Positions 1 through 7,038 of a DNA stretch of 19,592 nucleotides are shown here, piece by piece; the first letter of the stretch is position 1; every line of letters starts with the position of its first letter. The notes under the pieces are model-generated. The model was given only the letters and a program-made list of their open reading frames with translations, made no database searches and was not told the DNA's origin. The position numbers were made by a program, and so were the translations under genes. This stretch comes from Verrucomicrobiia bacterium (GTDB lineage Bacteria; Verrucomicrobiota; Verrucomicrobiae; Limisphaerales; JAKPVM01), in assembly GCA_026417275.1 (NCBI GenBank), contig JAOADO010000027.1:1-19592 (forward strand). Direction: 5' to 3'.

Positions 1-1287
1 TAATGCGTAATCTATGCGCGGTAGATATTCTTTTGGGGCAATTTCCCGTATTCGAGCAAGCACGGTCATTACAACCGCTGTGTCGTCAATATCCGGATAA
101 AGCCTGTTTGCGCGCTCAAAAGCCCAGCCACCGCATTCGACGCCTTTTACGGTCATAGCCCAGTCGCCTTTGACAAAAATCTGTTTATTCAGAATCCATT
201 CGAGGGCTTTTCTCATACCCGGGAATGTTTCGAAGGTTTCCCCGCAATCAAGCAATGCCTGGAGGACGAGCACAGTATCCCATACGATTGACTCGCTTGC
301 TTGAATGTAGATAGCATCGCCCCGTCGATAACTCCAGTGGTGATTCCATGCATCAAGTCCTTTAAAGAGAACTGGATGGTCCACAGGATAACCTTCCGTG
401 TAAAGAGCCATCAAACTGTAAATCCATGGTGGCTGAATCCCACCCCATGCGCCATCAGGGTCCTGGTGGCGAATTATCCACTCAAGACACAATTTAATGG
501 CAGTTTCACGGAACGGTTTCCACGGACTGCTCATGTAATAATGCAGAAATTTCTCGTTTACACGGAAGAACGTGGGCCAGAAACCGCTCAACCGTTTTGG
601 GATGGAATAGTCAAAGTTTTCTCTCCCCTCGGGAAACAGTTCATCTAGTTTTCTGTCTGGCGGAAGTGGTTTTACCGGGCGACGAGCCGAAAGGATAGCC
701 AGCGGAACAACAGTCGCACGCGCCCAACTTGCAAACCAATATATATTGAACGGAGCCCAGACCGGGACAAGTATTATTTCCGGCGGCACAACTGGCGTAT
801 ACTCCCAGGGCCATTCACCAATCAATGCAAGCCAGAATTTTGTGAAATTTCGAATTCGTTTTAAACCGCCGTGTGACATTATCCATTGGCGCGCCTTTTT
901 TAACGGTTCATCGTCTGGCTTAAAACCAACACATCGCAGGGCGGCATAGCATTCAACCGTGGTGTTTATGTCTCCCTCTGGAGCCTCGTGGTAAACCTCC
1001 CATGAACCATCCGGGCGTTGTTCCTTTAAAATTGCTTTGATGACGCCTGGCATTTTAGGGTCGTCTTTTATTCCCAAAAAATGCATGGCAAGAATCCACT
1101 GTGCCTCCATGCATGAATTCGATTCAAGGATTCCTACCCAGAAACCTTCGTCGTCTTGTTCTTTCTCAAGCCAGGCAAGGGCATCGTCAATAGCGACGTC
1201 GAGAGCTTTCAATGAAAAAGCCCTTTCGCCCTCAACAACTTGCACAGTTGCGTATTGTCCGTTGTTCCCTTCCAAAGACGATCCCAT
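1..1287 (-). CDS. shc: Squalene-hopene cyclase, N-terminal 429 residues (3' end off window)
   Basis: This enzyme cyclises squalene to hopene or diplopterol at the cytoplasmic membrane, the committed step of hopanoid synthesis. I translated the minus strand codon by codon from ATG at 1287 and found no stop down to base 1, giving 429 residues; the family is usually about 630-700, so the C-terminal third lies outside. An in-frame TAA lies seven codons upstream of this ATG, so the start is firm. Visible hallmarks are QW repeats (QRPDGSW at residues 90-96, QDPDGAW at 275-281), GGWAFE at 386-391 and YPDIDDTAVV around 397-406. In the last, DIDD (399-402) is the catalytic DxDD proton donor. The DxDD acid identifies a squalene-hopene cyclase rather than an oxidosqualene cyclase. 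It lies 199 bp downstream of the adenosyltransferase gene on the same strand, so co-transcription is possible but unproven. Confidence 0.95.
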   Translation of the reverse strand, partial: MGSSLEGNNGQYATVQVVEGERAFSLKALDVAIDDALAWLEKEQDDEGFWVGILESNSCMEAQWILAMHFLGIKDDPKMPGVIKAILKEQRPDGSWEVYHEAPEGDINTTVECYAALRCVGFKPDDEPLKKARQWIMSHGGLKRIRNFTKFWLALIGEWPWEYTPVVPPEIILVPVWAPFNIYWFASWARATVVPLAILSARRPVKPLPPDRKLDELFPEGRENFDYSIPKRLSGFWPTFFRVNEKFLHYYMSSPWKPFRETAIKLCLEWIIRHQDPDGAWGGIQPPWIYSLMALYTEGYPVDHPVLFKGLDAWNHHWSYRRGDAIYIQASESIVWDTVLVLQALLDCGETFETFPGMRKALEWILNKQIFVKGDWAMTVKGVECGGWAFERANRLYPDIDDTAVVMTVLARIREIAPKEYLPRIDYAL

Positions 1288-1486
1288 AAAATAGAAAATC
1301 CTACATTAGGCGATACCAAGCCATGATAAAACCAACCGCAGTTATATTACAACCTTTTGTCCGTTTTTCAACTTTAAATGACGTTAACCATCTTAAGACA
1401 AGCAAACCTTTCCGTCTATGACCCTTAAATTAAAGAAAAACAAAAGTCAAATTTCCACCGCAAATTCATGTTAAACACGCAAATAA

Positions 1487-2023
1487 TTATCTGGCATTCT
1501 TCCTCTCTGTAATTCGCGCCATAAGCCACAACAAATCGCCGAGACGATTTAAATAAACAATAATTGCCTGGTTGAAATTCTTCGAGCGTCTTTGAAGGAA
1601 ACAAACACGCCGTTCTGCGCGTCTGCAGATAGCCCTTGCCAGTTCTATTGCGGCGGAAAGTTTTGTTTCTCCAGGAATAGCCCATCCACGCAACCCATCA
1701 ATTTCTTTTGAATATTCTTTTATCCAGTCGTAAAGTCGTTCCGCATCTTCTTTTTTTAAACATTTAAAACCGGAGGATTGGTAAACTTCCATGTCCTGCG
1801 GCAACGTAGCCAACTCTCCCATTAAACCTATAAGGTCATTTTGAATCTGAAAAATTCTTTCTTTCATTTCTTTACTGCGGCACATTGAGCGAACAACACC
1901 AAGCGCCGCGCTAAGTTCATCCACAGTTCCACATGCTTCGACGTTTGGGTGCCACTTGGGCACCCTGCGATTAAACATCACGCAAGTCGTTCCATCATCG
2001 CCTTTTCCTGTCGTTATAGACAT
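1487..2023 (-). CDS. pduO: PduO-type ATP:cob(I)alamin adenosyltransferase
   Basis: This cytoplasmic enzyme transfers the adenosyl group of ATP to cob(I)alamin to make coenzyme B12. The 178 residues match the usual length of about 180-190. The family motifs appear in order: TGKGDDGTT at residues 5-13 (ATP-binding N-terminus), VEACGTVDELSAALG at 28-42, IPGETKLSAAIELARAICRR at 116-135 with RRAERR at 134-139, and YLNRLGDLLWLMAR at 157-170. The start is an ATG with no recognisable Shine-Dalgarno. The gene is divergent from the moeA-like gene (110 bp between starts) and upstream of shc on the same strand. No B12 biosynthesis or B12-dependent mutase gene is in the window, so the pathway it serves cannot be told from context. 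I see no cobalamin riboswitch in its leader. Confidence 0.93.
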   Translation of the reverse strand: MSITTGKGDDGTTCVMFNRRVPKWHPNVEACGTVDELSAALGVVRSMCRSKEMKERIFQIQNDLIGLMGELATLPQDMEVYQSSGFKCLKKEDAERLYDWIKEYSKEIDGLRGWAIPGETKLSAAIELARAICRRAERRVCFLQRRSKNFNQAIIVYLNRLGDLLWLMARITERKNAR

Positions 2024-2133
2024 ATGTCAATTCTGATATCCGACACCATAAATATTAAAGACAAAAATAAAAATAAAACATAGAAATTACACACGGTTTT
2101 CGGTTAGATTTAAATAGACTCGGTTTAACATTT

Positions 2134-3354
2134 ATGATTTCGCTGGAAGAAGCACGAGCCAGGGTTCTGGCGATTGTGAAGAGAACTGGTGAAGAAACTG
2201 TTCCGCTGAAGACAGCGCATGGACGCATCTGTTCTCGTAAAATTATTGCTCCTGGGGATTTACCTTCTTTTGACACCTCGGACACAGATGGCTATGCGGT
2301 CATTACATCCGACGTTTTAAACGCCACCAACGATGAACCTGCTGTCCTTCAACTCGTCGGCATTGCCAAACCAGGGGAACATTATGAAAAAGAATTAAAT
2401 TCCGGCGAATGCGTCCAGGTTTTTGCTGGTTCGAGAATCCCGATTGGAGCAGACGCAGTCGTGCCTCTCGGGTTTGGCGAACATTCGCAAACTCAAGAAA
2501 ATATAATACGAATTAACTACCCATCGCGTCCGTGGCAAAACATCCGAAAACGCGGCGAAGATTTAATGTATGGAACAATGGTGGCAAACGTGGGCGATAA
2601 ACTGACAACCGGGCAAATTGCCGCGTTGTCCGCCCTCGGGGTAAAAGACGTCTCCGTCGCACGGCAATTAAGAATCCATATTATTTCAATCGGCAGTGAA
2701 CTGCGAAAACCTGATGAAAACATAAAGCCCGGACAAATCTATGAATCAAATTCATTGTTAATCGGCAACATGGTAAAAAAATTTGCTGCGCAGGATATTC
2801 AAACAGAGCTAATCGAGGACAACGAAGAGGAAATTTATTCAAAAATTAACATGGCATTTGAATCCTCGGATGTAGTGATTACCACAGGCAGGGCGTCTGA
2901 AGGCAAACTGGATATTTTAAAGAATGCGCTGGCTAAAATACCATCTCTAAAATTCGAGTATATGCGTGTGATGATGAAACCAGGAAGACCTTTCATTTTC
3001 GGAATGTTTAATTCATCAAAATATCTCTTCGGACTTCCGGGAAATCCAGTGTCTGCCGCAGTTTCTTATTCACTGCTTATTCGTCCGGCATTAATGAAAA
3101 TAATTGGAGCATCCAACATTGAACTTCCGTCCGAAGAAGGCGAATTGATTGAAGAAATTAGAAATCCGGGAAAACGCCGATATTTTGCACGAGTAAAGAT
3201 TGATGAACACAAACGGATTAAACTTGCAGGATTGCAGACCTCTTACGGTCTTGGTTCTCTTTTTAACGCGAACGGAATAGTTGATGTTCCACCACATACA
3301 GTGCTGCAAAAAGGCGCAATTGTAAAGGTTCTTAAATGGGAAGTCGCAGAGTAG
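2134..3354 (+). CDS. moeA: MoeA-like molybdopterin molybdenumtransferase (divergent)
   Basis: MoeA inserts molybdate into adenylylated molybdopterin at the last step of molybdenum cofactor synthesis. The 406 residues fit the family length. Recognisable landmarks are DTSDTDGYAV (47-56, family DNSAMDGYAV), IRKRGEDL (137-144), LTTGQIAALSALG (157-169), IGSEL (186-190), KPGRPFIFG (282-290) and LFGLPGNPVSA (298-308), followed by the C-terminal beta domain. Several normally strong motifs are altered: the SGGVSVG loop reads TGRASEG (251-257), TGAPLP reads GSRIP (99-103), and STGDEL reads SIGSEL. It may therefore be a diverged MoeA or a paralogue with a changed role. The start is ATG without an evident Shine-Dalgarno. 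It is divergent from pduO and converges on dnaG, with only 21 bp between the two stop codons. Confidence 0.85.
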   Translation: MISLEEARARVLAIVKRTGEETVPLKTAHGRICSRKIIAPGDLPSFDTSDTDGYAVITSDVLNATNDEPAVLQLVGIAKPGEHYEKELNSGECVQVFAGSRIPIGADAVVPLGFGEHSQTQENIIRINYPSRPWQNIRKRGEDLMYGTMVANVGDKLTTGQIAALSALGVKDVSVARQLRIHIISIGSELRKPDENIKPGQIYESNSLLIGNMVKKFAAQDIQTELIEDNEEEIYSKINMAFESSDVVITTGRASEGKLDILKNALAKIPSLKFEYMRVMMKPGRPFIFGMFNSSKYLFGLPGNPVSAAVSYSLLIRPALMKIIGASNIELPSEEGELIEEIRNPGKRRYFARVKIDEHKRIKLAGLQTSYGLGSLFNANGIVDVPPHTVLQKGAIVKVLKWEVAE

Positions 3355-3375
3355 CTCAATATTCAATAGCGTACT

Positions 3376-5172
3376 CTAATTTCCCGCTCTATTAACGACT
3401 TTTAGAGGAGACCGCTTCGAAGCATTCAACTCGGCAATTTGTGATAACAGTTTATTTCGAACATCTTCGTCCGCACCGGCTGCAAACAATTGCATTTTCA
3501 ATTCAGCAATTCTTCTATCCAGATATTTATTGCGATATTTTAAAATAATATCCTGACTTAACCTGTCTGGATTCGGGATTTCCGTTGCTTCAATTGTGGC
3601 TGCGGTAACAATAGCCGCAAACTCAGCAGTTTCCAACTCCTGAATAAAGTCTGAAACCCCGCACCATTTCGTTTCTCTGAAAAGCCTTTTAGATAGAATA
3701 TAGCGGACGCGAAGGTCGGATATCCATTCAAGGTCGAGAAATTGCTGAAAAATGTTTACACACTTATCGTATTGAAAAATAAGCCTGAGCAACCACACAT
3801 CGTCTTTTGAAATCGGAGGATTTTTCTCTGGCTCGGAGGGAGGTTTCGTCTCCTGTTCCGAAATGTTTTGCTGGATTTTAATTCTTTTAATTTCTTCAGC
3901 CACTGATTGAGCGCTGACGCCGAGTCTTCCAGCAAGTTTATTCCGATACACCTCCATTAAAACCGGGCTTGCTGTCCTTTTTAACATTGCCCCAAACTGT
4001 TGAACAACGGCGGTTTTTCCTCTATCTGTAGAAATATTATTTTCAGCGCAAAGTTTTTCTAAATAATAATCAAAAAAACTCCGTGCATTTTCTATAAGTT
4101 TTTTAAATTCATCGGCGCCATGGGTTTTAATAAAACTATCCGGGTCATGCGGGGCTGGCACAAACGCAACTTTTACCGACAAACCCTCGCCTGCAAGATG
4201 CGGAAAAGCGCGGACCGCCGCATCTTGACCAGCACTGTCAGAATCAAAACACAGAACAACCTCGCTCGTATACCGTTTTAATATCCCCGCATGTTCGGCG
4301 GTAAAAGCCGTTCCCTGAGGTGCCACTATATTTTTTACACCACCAGTATAACATGATATTAAATCAATTTGCCCCTCGCAGACCACGGCACAACCAGAAT
4401 CAAGAATTGCTTTTTTTGTCTTGTCCAATCCATAAAAAACACGACTTTTTGTAAAGATAGGAGTTTCTGGAGAGTTTACGTATTTTGCCGTTTTTTCATC
4501 TCCGCTTATTACTCTTCCGCTGAAGGCGACAACCCTGCCCTGCTCGTCGCAAATCGGGAACATCAATCTGCCGCGAAACCTATCGTAATATTTTTCCGTG
4601 CCCTCCTTTTTTATCACCAACCCGGCTTTTTCGAGCAGTTCAGAAGAATAGCCTCTGGATATCCCCCAATTCAAAGTATCATCCCACGCATCCGGAGCAA
4701 AACCAATCTTAAAAATTTTAATCGCTTCATGCGTAATGTTTCGCTTTTTAAGATATTGCCTTCCTGGTTCGCCTGCCGCTTCGTTCAACAAACAGTTATG
4801 CCACCTTTCGGCTATTAACGCGTGAATTTCATACAATCGTTCTTTTAATTGTTTAACCCCAACATCAGGTCCAGATTCAAACTGGACCTGGATATTTACT
4901 CTCTCGGCAAGTTTCTTCACCGCTTCGGTGAAAGTAAGATTTTCATACTCCATCAAAAAGGTAATTACATTGCCGCCCTTATGACAACCAAAACAATAAA
5001 AAATCTGTTTCTGGGGATTCACACAGAAACTTGGCGTTTTTTCCTTATGAAATGGGCACAGGGCAAAATAGTTCGCACCAGAACGTTTTAAAGGAAAATA
5101 ACTTCCAATAACCTCGGCAATATCGTTCAAACTACGAACCTGTTCAATTAAATATGACGGTATTACAGCCAT
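3376..5172 (-). CDS. dnaG: DNA primase DnaG
   Basis: This enzyme synthesises the RNA primers for chromosomal replication in complex with the replicative helicase. I start it at ATG 5172 (598 residues, normal for the family); a TTG immediately upstream could also serve but is less likely. The N-terminal CHC2 zinc finger has Cys39, His42, Cys60 and Cys63 (CPFH and CFGC). Next comes the polymerase core with RFRGRLMFPI (198-207) and YVNSPETPIF. The TOPRIM acids are in CEGQID (Glu266, Asp270) and CFDSDSAGQDAA (Asp310, Asp312). The C-terminal part, from about residue 430, is the less conserved helicase-interaction region. It lies 65 bp downstream of cvpA on the same strand, probably co-transcribed, rather than next to rpoD as in many bacteria. 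Confidence 0.97.
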   Translation of the reverse strand: MAVIPSYLIEQVRSLNDIAEVIGSYFPLKRSGANYFALCPFHKEKTPSFCVNPQKQIFYCFGCHKGGNVITFLMEYENLTFTEAVKKLAERVNIQVQFESGPDVGVKQLKERLYEIHALIAERWHNCLLNEAAGEPGRQYLKKRNITHEAIKIFKIGFAPDAWDDTLNWGISRGYSSELLEKAGLVIKKEGTEKYYDRFRGRLMFPICDEQGRVVAFSGRVISGDEKTAKYVNSPETPIFTKSRVFYGLDKTKKAILDSGCAVVCEGQIDLISCYTGGVKNIVAPQGTAFTAEHAGILKRYTSEVVLCFDSDSAGQDAAVRAFPHLAGEGLSVKVAFVPAPHDPDSFIKTHGADEFKKLIENARSFFDYYLEKLCAENNISTDRGKTAVVQQFGAMLKRTASPVLMEVYRNKLAGRLGVSAQSVAEEIKRIKIQQNISEQETKPPSEPEKNPPISKDDVWLLRLIFQYDKCVNIFQQFLDLEWISDLRVRYILSKRLFRETKWCGVSDFIQELETAEFAAIVTAATIEATEIPNPDRLSQDIILKYRNKYLDRRIAELKMQLFAAGADEDVRNKLLSQIAELNASKRSPLKVVNRAGN

Positions 5173-5237
5173 CAAATTTAATATACAGAATTCAAATGAA
5201 GTTAAACAGAGATTTTAATCTTAAAAACAGAGAATAT

Positions 5238-5891
5238 TTACTTTGTTAGACTATCAATCATTCTTTGTTTTTGATCTTTTATTGATTTTTCGTTTTGTCT
5301 TCTAACAGCAGGCGGAGTTTGCGACGGAACACTCTGTATCAAACACCATGATAGATTGTTTTTGATAAATTTACCTGATATGGATTTGTTGAAAATCGAG
5401 TCCTGAATTTCTCCAAGTGTTGGGAAATACGTCTTTCCGAGTTCCTTCTTCTGTTTTTCAATTTCTGCCAGTCGTTCTGCATCGGTGACCAATTTCGCGT
5501 TCAACAACGCAAGCATTAACAATAACATGCATAAAAATCGGATTGCACCTGATAACATGCCAAGCGGGTATTCGAGAACTCCAAAAATGTCCGAGCCAAC
5601 AAGCATATCATGAAACAGTTTATCAAGGATGGACTCTATTATTAACAACACAAGAACGATGGCAAAGTACCCAAGAACATTTGACCAGAGCAATTCCAAA
5701 CCAGTTTTCTGATTAATCAATGAACCGACTAATTTATAACCCAAAGCGCTGCCCACCACAATTCCTACCCACATAAAAACATCAATCAACTCCTGCGACA
5801 TTCCACGTTTTCTGCCGCGCAAAATGCCAGCGACCAAAAAACCAATAACAACAAAGTCAAACCAACTGATGGACTCCAGAATTTCTTTCAT
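5238..5891 (-). CDS. cvpA: CvpA family membrane protein
   Basis: This is an integral inner-membrane protein of the CvpA (colicin V production) family, whose biochemical role is poorly defined. The 217 residues contain about four hydrophobic segments near 10-26, 38-56, 72-90 and 110-131. The early motif WFDFVVIGFLVAGILRGRKRG is typical of the family: an Asp near the start of the first membrane span, then a basic G-R-x-R-G patch. Residues 135-217 form a charged soluble tail longer than in minimal CvpA proteins. The family call rests on the N-terminal pattern and membrane topology. The gene precedes dnaG on the same strand and is divergent from the metallopeptidase-like gene at 6023. Confidence 0.8.
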   Translation of the reverse strand: MKEILESISWFDFVVIGFLVAGILRGRKRGMSQELIDVFMWVGIVVGSALGYKLVGSLINQKTGLELLWSNVLGYFAIVLVLLIIESILDKLFHDMLVGSDIFGVLEYPLGMLSGAIRFLCMLLLMLALLNAKLVTDAERLAEIEKQKKELGKTYFPTLGEIQDSIFNKSISGKFIKNNLSWCLIQSVPSQTPPAVRRQNEKSIKDQKQRMIDSLTK

Positions 5892-5990
5892 AAAATTATG
5901 GTTTTCAAATCCGTATCGTTACTAACAAATCAACTAATTCGATTTTATTTCTTTTAATTTTATTCAACAGATTATAAACTATTTGTCTAA

Positions 5991-5996
5991 TATAAT
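5991..5996 (+). promoter_or_regulatory. Candidate -10 box for the gene at 6023
   Basis: A perfect TATAAT lies 27 bp before the start codon, in the AT-rich divergent region between cvpA and the peptidase-like gene. No good -35 hexamer sits at 16-18 bp spacing, so the call rests on the -10 match alone. Such matches are common by chance in AT-rich DNA. Confidence 0.3.
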
Positions 5997-6009
5997 AAAA
6001 AGAAAATAT

Positions 6010-6014
6010 AAGGA
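6010..6014 (+). promoter_or_regulatory. Shine-Dalgarno for the gene at 6023
   Basis: AAGGA lies 8 nt before the ATG at 6023. It supports that start and is one of only two convincing Shine-Dalgarno sequences in the window. Confidence 0.6.
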
Positions 6015-6022
6015 TAAAATCT

Positions 6023-6757
6023 ATGAAGATGTTAGCCGCTTTGTTGACGGGAATCATACTGGAGAGTTTTCTTGTTGCTGCAGACAATGAATCTCTCACC
6101 CGCGTATATAATTCGACTAATTCGGAAGGAAAGTTGATAGCCACAATTTCAGTTGATGCCACCGAAACACCGGACCTCAAAGACTGGGCGTTTAAATCTG
6201 GCGAAATGTCGGCAGAATGGTATCCAAAAATTGTAAAACTCCTTGATAGCGAAGGGTTCAAACCATACGATACAATAAAAATTCGCTTTCGCGAAAACAT
6301 GCGCGGCGTAGCAGGCACATCAAGGGCATCCATCAGCGTCTCAGCAAATTACGTGCGTAGCAACACAAATGATTGGGGAATGATAATTCATGAATTAACG
6401 CATATTGTTCAGGCTTATCCTGAAGCCCAACCCGGGTTTTCAAAACCAGGCTGGTTAGTCGAAGGCATCGCGGATTATATAAGAATTTGCTGTTTTGAAC
6501 CCAATGCCCGTCGTCCGCGCATTAACCCGGACAGGGCAAGTTATCGCGATTCTTACAAAACTACGGCAATCTTTCTGGAATGGGCTGAGAAGAAATACGA
6601 CAAAGAACTTGTCAAAAAACTCAACCAGCCATTACGCGAAGGAAAGTTCAAAGTTGAAATGTTCAAAGATATAACAGGAAAAACCGTTGATGAACTCTGG
6701 CAGGAATTTGCGGATAGTTTGCGTTCTCAGTCAGGAAAAACACAGGAACAGAAATAA
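6023..6757 (+). CDS. Secreted basic-secretory-protein-like metallopeptidase
   Basis: This is a predicted exported zinc-dependent peptidase-like protein of the plant basic secretory protein family (Pfam BSP). The 244 residues begin with a hydrophobic signal peptide (about 1-20, ending LVAA before Asp21). The putative metal site is IIHELTHIVQ, with HELTH at residues 123-127, followed by GWLVEGIADYIR (143-154), which carries an acidic third-ligand candidate (Glu147 or Asp151). Conserved Tyr/Trp positions follow in DSYKTTAIFLEW (176-187), and the tail DELWQEFADSL is also family-like. Proteolytic activity is not established for most members, so the substrate is unknown. It is divergent from cvpA and transcribed towards fhs. 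Its own Shine-Dalgarno and -10 candidate suggest it is expressed independently of its neighbours. Confidence 0.8.
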   Translation: MKMLAALLTGIILESFLVAADNESLTRVYNSTNSEGKLIATISVDATETPDLKDWAFKSGEMSAEWYPKIVKLLDSEGFKPYDTIKIRFRENMRGVAGTSRASISVSANYVRSNTNDWGMIIHELTHIVQAYPEAQPGFSKPGWLVEGIADYIRICCFEPNARRPRINPDRASYRDSYKTTAIFLEWAEKKYDKELVKKLNQPLREGKFKVEMFKDITGKTVDELWQEFADSLRSQSGKTQEQK

Positions 6758-6766
6758 ATTCTGCCC

Positions 6767-6801
6767 TTAATTTTTTATTTAAAATACTGAGTAAAAATTA
6801 A
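6767..6801 (+). terminator. AT-only hairpin after the peptidase-like gene
   Basis: TTAATTTTT (6767-6775) is perfectly complementary to AAAAATTAA (6793-6801): a 9-bp stem with a 17-nt loop, beginning 10 nt after the stop codon. The stem has no G-C pairs and only a mixed pyrimidine stretch follows, so it would be a weak intrinsic terminator. It could also be a chance product of AT-rich DNA. Confidence 0.3.
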
Positions 6802-6828
6802 CCTTTTCTCATGTTTAAAGGCGGCAGA

Positions 6829-6939
6829 AGGGGAAATGCAACTTCTGCATGATATAATGCAGACTGGCTGAAAAACACATCCTTTTCCCTGCAAGGACAC
6901 AGTGGTGTGGCTTTCTTCCATTAAATATGGTGTTTGTCC
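6829..6939 (+). promoter_or_regulatory. Candidate structured leader upstream of fhs
   Basis: Two adjacent foldable units lie 100-210 nt before the fhs start. The first has an outer stem, AGGGGAAA (6829-6836) with TTTTCCCT (6883-6890), all paired with one G-U. It encloses a perfect 7-bp hairpin, TCTGCAT (6844-6850) with ATGCAGA (6857-6863), with a 6-nt loop. The second has GGACA (6895-6899) pairing with TGTCC (6935-6939) around CCAT (6918-6921) with ATGG (6927-6930). I do not recognise the conserved motifs of the ZTP (pfl) or tetrahydrofolate riboswitches here. The inner loop also contains TATAAT (6853-6858), so a promoter in this place is an alternative. The rest of 6758-7038 shows no coding signal. 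Confidence 0.3.
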
Positions 6940-7038
6940 ATCTAATAATAATGCGTTATTCCCAAATGACTGCTCATCAAACCGCCGAAGTATTTGGATA
7001 TTGTAATTATTTGCGTTTTAATATAAAAGTTCAAAATT

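Noticed and set aside
301..1294. Three plus-strand open frames opposite the left-edge gene
   Set aside because: The minus strand is an uninterrupted squalene-hopene cyclase with QW and DxDD motifs; the plus-strand frames are antisense shadows.
5905..6333. 142-codon minus-strand frame between cvpA and the peptidase-like gene
   Set aside because: It is antisense to the BSP-like gene, which has a signal peptide, HELTH motif and Shine-Dalgarno; the minus frame shows no family.
6758..7038. ZTP (pfl) or tetrahydrofolate riboswitch upstream of fhs
   Set aside because: The conserved core sequences of either class are not present; a lone CCGCC is not enough.
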